The notes beneath the pieces are model-generated. The model was not told the DNA's origin, did not search any database, and saw nothing but the letters and a program-made list of their open reading frames with translations. Shown here piece by piece: positions 1-6,322 of a stretch of DNA of 7,354 nucleotides. The position numbers and the translations under genes are program-made. Position 1 is the stretch's first letter. Each line of letters opens with the position of its first letter. This stretch comes from Syntrophaceae bacterium (GTDB taxonomy: Bacteria; Desulfobacterota; Syntrophia; Syntrophales; Fen-1087). The stretch is taken from contig PMNM01000108.1 of the NCBI GenBank assembly GCA_003161855.1, positions 24,350 through 31,703 of the forward strand, read 5' to 3'.

Positions 1-107
1 TTTTTTCCGCCACCCCCATCTTCTTAACCGGTTACATTTCCCAAGAAATGCACACGCCAGTCAATCCGGGAATGTGTGAAATTCGCGAGGAAATAACACA
101 AAGATTG
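1..107. other. Non-coding edge segment, no supported gene
   Basis: I see no coding signal here that continues a recognisable protein. Small structures visible are a 10-bp palindrome, TAACCGGTTA, at 25-34, and a weak 6-bp inverted repeat (CATTTC at 35-40 with GAAATG at 45-50). Neither has the GC-rich stem plus T-tract of an intrinsic terminator. A minus-strand gene could begin just at the window edge (ATG at 17-19 or GTG at 11-13), but only a handful of codons are visible and I do not call it. Confidence 0.5.
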
Positions 108-197
108 TTAATAATCAAGAGAAAAGAAATAACGGAGTGCTTGCTGAACTTGATAATTTCGGATTAGAAATGATGGATCTGTGCACCACGATTCATC

Positions 198-314
198 AAT
201 CCACAGCATCTTTGCTTCATCCTCGATCTGCCTGAACTCTTCATCCCTGGTGATTCATTCTGTATTGCACAGCTTTGCCAGGACGGCGGCAAAGCAATCT
301 GCGTAAGATATCTT
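198..314 (-). pseudogene. Degraded VapC-type PIN-domain toxin, C-terminal fragment
   Basis: Read on the minus strand from base 314, one frame gives K-ISYADCFAAVLAKL-CNTE, then a TGA stop (255-257), then ITRDEEF-RQIEDEAKMLWI in the same frame. This fits the C-terminal part of VapC/PIN ribonucleases (established family pattern: ISYADxFAAALAK..xxLVTGDxEF..xE..IxILWI). The Asp of the SYAD motif (297-299) and the Asp of the TGD-like motif (243-245) are retained; these are two of the acidic metal ligands of PIN nucleases. Damage: a TGA where a Leu is expected, Gly to Arg in TGD, no recognisable N-terminal half, and an A8 run (313-320) just upstream that could mark a frameshift. The frame stays open past the usual VapC end to a TAA at 108-110. 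No VapB antitoxin is visible. It is almost certainly non-functional. The family call rests on motif reading by eye. Confidence 0.6.
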
Positions 315-429
315 TTTTTTACACGGTTGCTGATGATCAACCGAAGGAGACACTCATCGTGCACATATGAATATTTTTAATGATTACGGTAGGATTGTCA
401 ATTATTATTTCGGATGTTATGTAGAATGG
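315..429. other. AT-rich spacer downstream of argJ, no gene or terminator seen
   Basis: This stretch lies between the argJ stop and the recognisable PIN-domain fragment. I found no GC-rich hairpin with a T-tract, so the end of the secA-argJ transcript is not marked by an obvious intrinsic terminator. On the minus strand there is a perfect TTGACA (396-401) followed by AT-rich bases at -10 distance (about 373-380, only 4 of 6 matches). It could be a relic promoter for the lost toxin gene or a chance hit in AT-rich DNA. The missing N-terminal half of the toxin is not recognisable here in any frame. Confidence 0.4.
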
Positions 430-1629
430 TTACGTGTGATACTGGGCATTGATCTTCACGTAATCATAGGTCAGATCGGAGGTGTGGAGGCAGAAGGCTT
501 TCGATCCCATCCCGAGATGAACGCTGATGTGAATGTCATCCTTGCCCATGATTTTCGACAGCTTTTTTGTATTCCCGGAGATGCCTTGACCCTTTTTGAA
601 AACAGGGATGCCTTCAAAGTAAAGCTCAACGGCATGAACGGGCAGTGGAATTCCCGCTGAGCCGGTTGCAGCGATGATCCTTCCCCAGTTGGGATCCTGA
701 CCGAAACAGGCTGCCTTAAAGAGATTGGAGTTGGCAATGGCATAGGCGACTTTTTTTGCATCGCCGATGGTTCGGGCACCCCGTACACTGACTTTGATCA
801 GCTTGGTCGCCCCTTCGCCATCCCTGACCATCGCCTGGGAAAGATCTGACAGGACACTGAACAGCATGCCCCGGAAAACTGCTAAAGATTTTGAGTTGCC
901 TTTAATCAACGGGTTGCCTGCCATACCATTGGCCAGAATAATGGCTGTATCATTAGTGCTCATGCAGCCGTCTACCGAAATGGCGTTGAAACTCTGGGCG
1001 ACAGCTTCCCTGAAAACAGCGTCCAGCGTTGTCCCATCCATAGCGGCATCGGTCATGACATAGGAGAGCATGGTGGCCATGTGGGGTTCGATCATGCCGG
1101 CGCCTTTGGCGATACCGCACAGGATAATGTCTTTATCGCCGATCCGGTTCTTTCTCATGGCGATCTTCGAAAAGCGATCCGTCGTCATGATGGCTTCTTC
1201 AGCAATGGGAATGCCTTCCGGCTTTAAACCCTTGATCAGCCTCCCCATGGCCGATTCGATCTTTTTTAAAGGCAGGCGGCGGCCGATCACGCCGGTCGAG
1301 GCGACCAGCACAAGGTCATCCCGGATGCCGAGTCTTTGAGAAAGGGACCTGGACATGGCCAGGGCATCCTGGTATCCCCCCGTTCCGGTCGCCGCATTCG
1401 CATTGCCGCTGTTTGTCAGAATGGCCTGGGCCTGACCGGATTTAATCCTCTCCATGTCCAGAAGGACCGGCGCCGCTTTAAATGCGTTGGTGGTAAAAAC
1501 CGCTGCCGCCTTCGCCGACACCGTGGAAAAAATCAGGGAGAGATCCTTCTTCCGGTCTTCCTTGATTCCGGCATGTATGCCGTTAGCCAGGAAGCCTGGC
1601 ACGGCGTAATTTTCAAAGTTCGGTTTCAT
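430..1629 (-). CDS. argJ: Glutamate N-acetyltransferase / ornithine acetyltransferase ArgJ
   Basis: ArgJ transfers acetyl from N-acetylornithine to glutamate, releasing ornithine and regenerating N-acetylglutamate in cyclic arginine biosynthesis in the cytoplasm; some homologues also use acetyl-CoA and act as NAGS. The 399 residues match the usual family length and seem complete. Visible family motifs: LTNSGNANAATG (about 71-82), STGVIGRRLP (111-120), the self-cleavage region KGAGMIEPHMATML (175-188) with the Ala185-Thr186 junction and Thr186 as the expected nucleophile, DGCMSTNDT (220-228), RDGEGATK (269-276), DPNWGRI (312-318) and the C-terminal SDLTYDYVKINAQYHT. The ATG lies 9 nt after the secA stop; the purine-rich GAGAAAAAG that could serve as ribosome binding site overlaps that stop, so translation is probably coupled to secA. 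Whether it is mono- or bifunctional cannot be told from the sequence. Confidence 0.96.
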   Translation of the reverse strand: MKPNFENYAVPGFLANGIHAGIKEDRKKDLSLIFSTVSAKAAAVFTTNAFKAAPVLLDMERIKSGQAQAILTNSGNANAATGTGGYQDALAMSRSLSQRLGIRDDLVLVASTGVIGRRLPLKKIESAMGRLIKGLKPEGIPIAEEAIMTTDRFSKIAMRKNRIGDKDIILCGIAKGAGMIEPHMATMLSYVMTDAAMDGTTLDAVFREAVAQSFNAISVDGCMSTNDTAIILANGMAGNPLIKGNSKSLAVFRGMLFSVLSDLSQAMVRDGEGATKLIKVSVRGARTIGDAKKVAYAIANSNLFKAACFGQDPNWGRIIAATGSAGIPLPVHAVELYFEGIPVFKKGQGISGNTKKLSKIMGKDDIHISVHLGMGSKAFCLHTSDLTYDYVKINAQYHT

Positions 1630-1638
1630 CGCTTTTTC

Positions 1639-4158
1639 TCATTGTCCGCAGCACTTCTTATGCTTTTTGCCGCTCCCGCAGGGGCAGGGATCATTCCGGC
1701 CAATCTTATCATGATCCCGCTTGACGGTCTTTGGCGCCGCCGCGTCTTCTCCCCGGCTCATGATATAATCCTGCCGCTGCTTTTCCTGCATCTCCTCGAT
1801 TTCTTCCTCACGCTGGATCTGAACCCGGCAGAGTTTTTCGATCGTGTCCGTCTTAATCCGGTAGACCATATCCATGAACATCTCATAGCCTTCCTTCTGA
1901 TATTCCCGGATCGGGTCCTTCTGCCCGTAACCTCTCAGGCCAATGCCCTCCTTCAGGTGATCCATGCCCAACAGATTATCCTTCCAGCGGGTATCAATGG
2001 ATTGAAGCATGATCATCCTGATGAGGTGATCCATGAGCGGCTTGCCAAAATCTTCTTCTTTCTTTTTCAGATGGGCCTTGACAGCGGAAATGATCGTCTC
2101 TCTGATCTCTTCCTGATTTAAGCCGCGCTCCGGATCACTGAGATTCAATTTCAGAGAGAATTGCTTGAAGACCATATCGTCCAGCCCCTTGAGGTTCCAT
2201 TCCTCCGGATGCTGTTTTTTCTCAATATAATCGGGGATCAGATCGTCCACCAATTCTTCCGTCATTTCCTCGATATCCTTCCACAGGTCTTCTCCCCGGA
2301 GCACCTTTTTCCGCTGCTCGTAGATCACCTGCCGCTGCCGGTTCATGACATCATCATATTCGAGGAGGTGTTTACGAATATCGAAGTTCTGTCCTTCCAC
2401 TCTTTTTTGAGCGTTTTCGATGGCTTTTGAGATCATCTTATGTTCAATGGGCTGATTCTCCTCAATGCCGATCTTGTCCATAATGGAGGAAATTCTCTCC
2501 GCACCGAAAATGCGCAGAAGGTCATCCTCCAGCGAGAGATAAAATCGTGAAGATCCCATATCCCCCTGCCGTCCCGACCGGCCACGGAGTTGGTTATCGA
2601 TCCGGCGGCTTTCATGTCGTTCCGTCCCGAGTATATGGAGACCGCCGAGTTGGGCAACTCCCTCCCCCAGCTTGATATCCGTTCCGCGACCTGCCATATT
2701 GGTGGAGATGGTCACCTGCCCCCGCTGACCGGCCTCGGCGACAATTTCCGCTTCCCGTTCATGGTGCTTTGCGTTCAGGACGTGATGCTTGATCCCGGTC
2801 CGGGTCAGATACTTGCTCAGCAATTCCGACTTTTCAATGGAGATGGTCCCGACCAGCACGGGCCGCCCCGTCTGATGCAATTCCTTGATCTCCTCGATGG
2901 TCGCATTAAACTTCTCTTTCTCCGTTTTATAGATCACATCGATATGGTCAGTCCGGATCATGGGCATATTGGTAGGCACAACAAGGACGTCGAGATTATA
3001 GATCTTCTTGAATTCGGCCGCTTCCGTGTCGGCCGTACCCGTCATGCCAGCCAGTTTTTTGTACATCCGGAAATAATTTTGGAAGGTGATGGAGGCCAGG
3101 GTCTGGTTCTCCCTTTCAATCTTCACCTTTTCCTTCGCTTCCAGGGCCTGGTGCAGACCGTCGCTGTAACGTCGTCCGGGCATGACTCTTCCGGTAAATT
3201 CATCGACGATGATGACCTCGCCTTCCTTAACGACATAATCCACATCCCGTTTAAAAAGGGTATGAGCTTTCAAAGCCTGATTGACATGGTGAAGCAGCTC
3301 CATATTTTTCGGCTCATAGAGATTTTGCACCTTGAGATAGGATTCGACCCGGGACACGCCTTCCTCCGTCAGAACCACCGTGCGGCTTTTTTCGTCAATC
3401 GTATAATCCTTTTCTTTCCTGAGCCTCGGAATGACCTGATTGATTCGGTAGTACTTATCTGTCGATTCTTCCGAGGGGCCGGAAATGATCAAGGGGGTTC
3501 GGGCTTCATCGACCAGAATGCTGTCCACTTCGTCAACAATGGCATAGTGGAATTCACGCTGAGCATAATCTTCCAGACTGAATTTCATGTTGTCGCGAAG
3601 GTAATCAAACCCGAACTCATTATTGGTACCGTAGGTAATGTCAGCATGATAGGCGTCCCTTCGCTCATCGTCGTCGAGACCATGCACGATGACACCAACC
3701 GTCATTCCCAGCATTTTATAGATGGGGCCCATCCACTCTGCATCTCTCCGGGCCAGATAATCATTCACCGTAACCAGATGGGTACCCTTTCCGGGCAGAG
3801 CATTCAGATAAATCGGCATGGTCGCAGCCAGGGTTTTCCCTTCGCCGGTCTTCATTTCCGCAATCTTTCCCTCGTGCAGGACAAGCCCACCCACAATCTG
3901 GGCATCAAAGGGCCTCATTTGGACGGTTCGCCAGGCCGCCTCGCGAACGACTGCAAAAGCTTCCACCAGGATATCCTCAAGCTCACTGCCTTGAGCCAGT
4001 TTTTCCCTGAAATAAGGGGTTTTGGCACGCAATTCCGCATCACTGAGGTTCCTGATCGCTGGTTCCCATTGGTTTACTTCCCGCAGAATGAGAGACAAAC
4101 GTTTCAGTTCCCGGTCGTTCTTACTGCCAATCACCTTTTTTAATAAGGCCCCGATCAT
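1639..4158 (-). CDS. secA: Protein translocase ATPase SecA
   Basis: SecA is the ATP-driven motor that pushes unfolded preproteins through SecYEG at the inner membrane. The 839-residue protein is full length. Seen in order: the N-terminal [20 protein letters not shown] segment (81-100), Walker A GEGKT (105-109), [17 protein letters not shown] (129-145), Walker B-type [19 protein letters not shown] (209-227) within NBD1, the preprotein-crosslinking region with [21 protein letters not shown] (318-338), AGMTGTA (370-376), the NBD2 motifs [12 protein letters not shown] (486-497) and [11 protein letters not shown] (523-533), the helical scaffold and wing (about 570-780), a charged linker (780-815) and a SEC-C zinc motif with C825, C827, C836 and C837. 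The start is supported by AAGGTG (4163-4168), four bases before the ATG. It lies just after an intrinsic terminator, which is unusual, and is followed 9 nt later by argJ. Confidence 0.99.
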   Translation of the reverse strand: MIGALLKKVIGSKNDRELKRLSLILREVNQWEPAIRNLSDAELRAKTPYFREKLAQGSELEDILVEAFAVVREAAWRTVQMRPFDAQIVGGLVLHEGKIAEMKTGEGKTLAATMPIYLNALPGKGTHLVTVNDYLARRDAEWMGPIYKMLGMTVGVIVHGLDDDERRDAYHADITYGTNNEFGFDYLRDNMKFSLEDYAQREFHYAIVDEVDSILVDEARTPLIISGPSEESTDKYYRINQVIPRLRKEKDYTIDEKSRTVVLTEEGVSRVESYLKVQNLYEPKNMELLHHVNQALKAHTLFKRDVDYVVKEGEVIIVDEFTGRVMPGRRYSDGLHQALEAKEKVKIERENQTLASITFQNYFRMYKKLAGMTGTADTEAAEFKKIYNLDVLVVPTNMPMIRTDHIDVIYKTEKEKFNATIEEIKELHQTGRPVLVGTISIEKSELLSKYLTRTGIKHHVLNAKHHEREAEIVAEAGQRGQVTISTNMAGRGTDIKLGEGVAQLGGLHILGTERHESRRIDNQLRGRSGRQGDMGSSRFYLSLEDDLLRIFGAERISSIMDKIGIEENQPIEHKMISKAIENAQKRVEGQNFDIRKHLLEYDDVMNRQRQVIYEQRKKVLRGEDLWKDIEEMTEELVDDLIPDYIEKKQHPEEWNLKGLDDMVFKQFSLKLNLSDPERGLNQEEIRETIISAVKAHLKKKEEDFGKPLMDHLIRMIMLQSIDTRWKDNLLGMDHLKEGIGLRGYGQKDPIREYQKEGYEMFMDMVYRIKTDTIEKLCRVQIQREEEIEEMQEKQRQDYIMSRGEDAAAPKTVKRDHDKIGRNDPCPCGSGKKHKKCCGQ

Positions 4159-4208
4159 AAAACACCTTGAAAAAAAGCCGGTAACATGACCGGCGCAATG
4201 AACAACAT
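4155..4208 (-). CDS. Possible 17-aa leader peptide overlapping the secA start
   Basis: A short ATG-initiated frame encodes [17 protein letters not shown] and ends with TGA at 4155-4157, which overlaps the secA ATG (4156-4158) as ATGA. The peptide is strongly hydrophobic with two prolines. Its codons run through both arms of the terminator hairpin, the T-tract and the secA ribosome binding site, so ribosomes on it would interfere with the hairpin. Against it: the only purine-rich site (AGTAGG) touches the ATG directly, leaving no proper Shine-Dalgarno spacing, and an open frame this short is common by chance. It does not resemble the SecM arrest sequence. A regulatory role is inference only. 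Confidence 0.2.
   Translation of the reverse strand: MLFIAPVMLPAFFQGVL
4163..4168 (-). promoter_or_regulatory. Ribosome binding site of secA, abutting a terminator
   Basis: AAGGTG sits 4 nt before the secA ATG (6 nt counted from AAGG). It fixes the secA start. It begins one base after the T-tract of the terminator hairpin, so a transcript that passes the terminator presents this site immediately downstream of the hairpin. Confidence 0.75.
4170..4194 (-). terminator. Intrinsic terminator between pycB and secA
   Basis: On the minus strand the sequence is GCCGGT-CATGTT-ACCGGC followed by seven T's: a perfect 6-bp GC-rich stem, a 6-nt loop and a T7 tract. It is about 104 nt past the carboxylase stop and would end that transcript. 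It finishes only 11 nt before the secA ATG, leaving no room for a secA promoter downstream. Any secA transcript must therefore cross it, so it may also act as a secA leader attenuator. Confidence 0.8.
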
Positions 4209-4241
4209 CCTACTGAATAGCCAACTGCCGTCCGCATAGGA

Positions 4242-4270
4242 AATTTATCTCAAGTGCACGATAACGTCAA
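4242..4270 (-). promoter_or_regulatory. Candidate sigma70-type promoter for secA-argJ
   Basis: On the minus strand TTGACG (4265-4270, 5 of 6 to the -35 consensus) is followed by AT-rich GATAAATT (4242-4249). This offers -10 choices GATAAA, ATAAAT or TAAATT at spacings of 15, 16 or 17 nt, each a moderate match. Transcription would start near 4236, giving a leader of roughly 75-80 nt that contains the terminator hairpin. It lies about 30 nt past the carboxylase stop and is the best promoter candidate I can see for secA. The -10 match is imperfect. Confidence 0.4.
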
Positions 4271-4297
4271 AAAATCATGACCAACGAATTCTTCGCT

Positions 4298-6238
4298 TTA
4301 CTCTTTCTGGATACTTAGTAGCGGATCGCCCACTTCCACTTTGTCACCGGCCGACGCAAAAACCTCCGTTACTTTGCCGTTCACTTCGGAGATCACATTA
4401 TTCAGCATTTTCATCGCTTCCATCGTGAGGAGGATCTGACCCACCGCAACCTCGTCACCTTCAGCCACGCAGACTTCACTGACGGTACCGATAATCTGAG
4501 AACGGACGTCTCCCGTCTTCGCGGCGGCGTCAATTTCTTTCTTGGAGAGCGTTACTTTCCTCTTGACATGATCCCCCACCACATCCATTTCTGTCAAAAT
4601 GGGTTCGGGATGATGATCAATGATCAGATAAGTCGCGGCATCACCCGATTTCGTCTTGCGCTGAGGCCCGATTTCAATGGTATGAAGTCTCCCGAAAACA
4701 TCGGGGACCTCGAATTTTTCACCCAGGGTGAATCCACCCTTCCGAAACCAGATGCTGGGCGGAAGGACCCAGGTTTTACCGTACTTGGCTTCAAACTTAA
4801 AGAAGTCTATGGCGTCATTGGGATGCTGTAAATACAGGACCAGTTCATCTTCCGTCGCCGTTCGTCCCAGGCGATGTTCGAGCACTTTCTTTTCCACATC
4901 TAGGTCGACATCTTCAATCTTCTGGTAACAGGTGTCACACTCCACTATCTCTTTCCAATCCGGACCGAAAACCGCCTCATAGATCTCATCGGCCGGCCGG
5001 TAAAATGGAAACTCACCGTATCTGCCGAGCATCAGATTTTTCAGATCATCGCTGCTATCCTTATAACGTGCATTTTTCAGGACATTGTTGACGGCGGTTG
5101 TCCAGAGCATCTGTGAACCCGGTGTGACGCTCCAAAAATTGCCCAGTTCGAGCTGGACCTGCGGTAATTCCTTCTGCAGGATTTCCGGCATCCGGTGGAG
5201 GAATCCTCCTTTGACGGCCTGTTCAAAGCTGGATCCGGTTGCGCCACCCGGCAGTTTATGGATCTGGACCGTCGGATCAAAACCGAGAAATTGCGATTCG
5301 AAATCACGATAATATTCTCTCTCGGGCCTCAGCACGTTCGATGTATCCATGATGGCCTGACGGTCAATCCCCGCAGCATGATACCCGTGATCATCCAGAA
5401 TATCTAATACCGTCAGAATCGGCGGCGGTCCATAAAAACCGGTAAAGGCATGGTCGCTGGCATCGACGATTTTTGCACCTTTGCGCACGGCGGACACGAT
5501 TCGTCCAATATCGGCGCCATCCGTGTTGTGGCCGTGATAGTGAATGATCAGATCAGAATATTTTTCAAGAATCGCCTCAACCAGTTCACCCATGCGTTTG
5601 GGTGTCCCCAGCCCGCCATGGTTTTTGATGCAGAGAATAATATCCTCGCCGGTCACTTCGATAATCTGTCTTACTTTATCGACGTAGAATGCATCGGTAT
5701 GCTCCGGTCCCGTAGAAAAGCAGATAGACGGCTCCAGAATCCTGCCGGCCTTTTTGACTTCTTCAAAAACCGGAATCATGTTGGGAATATAATTCAGAAA
5801 ATCAAAAACACGCCAGACATGAACGTAGCGGGCAAAACTCTGTACCGTCAGCCGGACCACATTATCCGGATAAGGCCGGTACCCGAACAGATTGATGCCG
5901 CGGCACAGGGTCTGAAAAAGAGTATCCGGCATGCTTTGGCCCAGGACTTCAAGCTTTTCGAGGGGATTCATCTGTTTTCTGAGCATATCCACATGGACCG
6001 AAGCGCCTCCGGTAATTTCAATTGAAAAAAAGCCTGCCTCATTGCGCGGCTTGGCGGCAAGGAGCTGGGTGTGGGGCATGATCCGGTTTTTAAAATCGGA
6101 CTGGGAAAGATCTCTTTCCGTATTGGTGATATAGTAGCCTTTATTCTTCCGTATCTTATCGAGAACGTAAGAAACGCTTTTTGCTTGAAACTCCCGCGGT
6201 GTAATTCTTTCATCAATCATCTGAGTTGAGAGGTTCAT
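4298..6238 (-). CDS. Biotin-carrying carboxyltransferase, PycB/OadA family, divergent active site
   Basis: Likely the carboxyltransferase plus biotin carrier subunit of a two-subunit pyruvate-carboxylase-type enzyme, paired with the upstream biotin carboxylase; it would move CO2 from carboxybiotin to a 2-oxo acid. The 646 residues show a TIM-barrel carboxyltransferase domain (about 12-330), a PYC/OADA C-terminal domain (about 330-500) with VTPGSQ (371-376), and a biotinyl domain (about 575-646) with EAMKM, Lys610 being the biotin site. Family active-site residues visible: Arg42-Asp43 (metal Asp), Gln46, Arg113 in RGINLFGY, Lys205 (candidate carboxylated lysine) in CIKNHGGL, and HYHGH (233-237). 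Differences from the usual family: RDAHQS is RDLSQS, RGQNLVGY is RGINLFGY, IKDMAG is IKNHGG, and the PGG loop reads LPGGATGSS. Substrate is therefore uncertain: pyruvate most likely, 2-oxoglutarate or decarboxylation possible. A Cys434-x-x-Cys437 pair is also present. The ribosome binding site is weak (AGGA 11 nt, or GAG about 5 nt, before the ATG). Confidence 0.88.
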   Translation of the reverse strand: MNLSTQMIDERITPREFQAKSVSYVLDKIRKNKGYYITNTERDLSQSDFKNRIMPHTQLLAAKPRNEAGFFSIEITGGASVHVDMLRKQMNPLEKLEVLGQSMPDTLFQTLCRGINLFGYRPYPDNVVRLTVQSFARYVHVWRVFDFLNYIPNMIPVFEEVKKAGRILEPSICFSTGPEHTDAFYVDKVRQIIEVTGEDIILCIKNHGGLGTPKRMGELVEAILEKYSDLIIHYHGHNTDGADIGRIVSAVRKGAKIVDASDHAFTGFYGPPPILTVLDILDDHGYHAAGIDRQAIMDTSNVLRPEREYYRDFESQFLGFDPTVQIHKLPGGATGSSFEQAVKGGFLHRMPEILQKELPQVQLELGNFWSVTPGSQMLWTTAVNNVLKNARYKDSSDDLKNLMLGRYGEFPFYRPADEIYEAVFGPDWKEIVECDTCYQKIEDVDLDVEKKVLEHRLGRTATEDELVLYLQHPNDAIDFFKFEAKYGKTWVLPPSIWFRKGGFTLGEKFEVPDVFGRLHTIEIGPQRKTKSGDAATYLIIDHHPEPILTEMDVVGDHVKRKVTLSKKEIDAAAKTGDVRSQIIGTVSEVCVAEGDEVAVGQILLTMEAMKMLNNVISEVNGKVTEVFASAGDKVEVGDPLLSIQKE

Positions 6239-6282
6239 AAATACTCTTGTCCTGTGTCTCTTTATTTTCCTTGAATCGCTAT

Positions 6283-6315
6283 AAAAAACACCAAGACTTC
6301 TCGTCGGTCCTGGTG
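6283..6315 (-). terminator. Terminator-like hairpin between the two carboxylase subunit genes
   Basis: On the minus strand CACCAGGAC (6307-6315) can pair with GTCTTGGTG (6289-6297) in a 9-bp stem with one G-U pair and a 9-nt loop, followed directly by six T's (6283-6288). This has the form of an intrinsic terminator, starting 7 nt after the biotin carboxylase stop and ending 44 nt before the carboxyltransferase ATG. The large loop may make it partial, lowering expression of the second subunit rather than stopping it. I see no convincing promoter between it and the downstream start. Confidence 0.65.
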
Positions 6316-6322
6316 GTCAAAC

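Noticed and set aside
11..19. Possible minus-strand gene start (ATG at 17-19 or GTG at 11-13) running off the window
   Set aside because: Only about four to six codons are visible and the purine-rich AAGAAG upstream is weak evidence; it cannot be supported from this window.
82..119. Minus-strand TTGATT-17-TATTTC promoter-like pair
   Set aside because: The -10 element matches only three of six positions and the surrounding DNA is AT-rich, so this is likely chance.
255..257. In-frame TGA in the VapC relic as a selenocysteine codon
   Set aside because: The position corresponds to a hydrophobic residue, not a catalytic one, PIN toxins are not known selenoproteins, and the rest of the gene is also decayed, so a nonsense mutation is simpler.
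164..364. 66-codon minus-strand frame beginning MHDECLLRL
   Set aside because: The recognisable PIN-domain residues are in a different frame of the same strand; this frame reads through the relic without any family motif.
367..660. 97-codon plus-strand frame entering the argJ 3' end
   Set aside because: Most of it is antisense to argJ; no motif and no convincing ribosome binding site.
1336..2121. 261-codon plus-strand frame across the secA-argJ junction
   Set aside because: It lies wholly antisense to two certain genes and has no recognisable domain or ribosome binding site; shadow of coding sequence.
2590..4143. 517-codon open frame on the plus strand opposite secA
   Set aside because: secA on the other strand is unambiguous over its full length. 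The antisense product has no recognisable motif and mirrors secA codon choice, as expected for a shadow frame.
4276..4297. CGAA/TTCG hairpin just after the carboxyltransferase stop as its terminator
   Set aside because: The stem is only 4 bp with a T-run several bases away; the GC-rich hairpin with T7 at 4170-4194 is far better.
5450..6025. 191-codon plus-strand frame opposite the carboxyltransferase
   Set aside because: Antisense to a well-supported coding region, with no family features.
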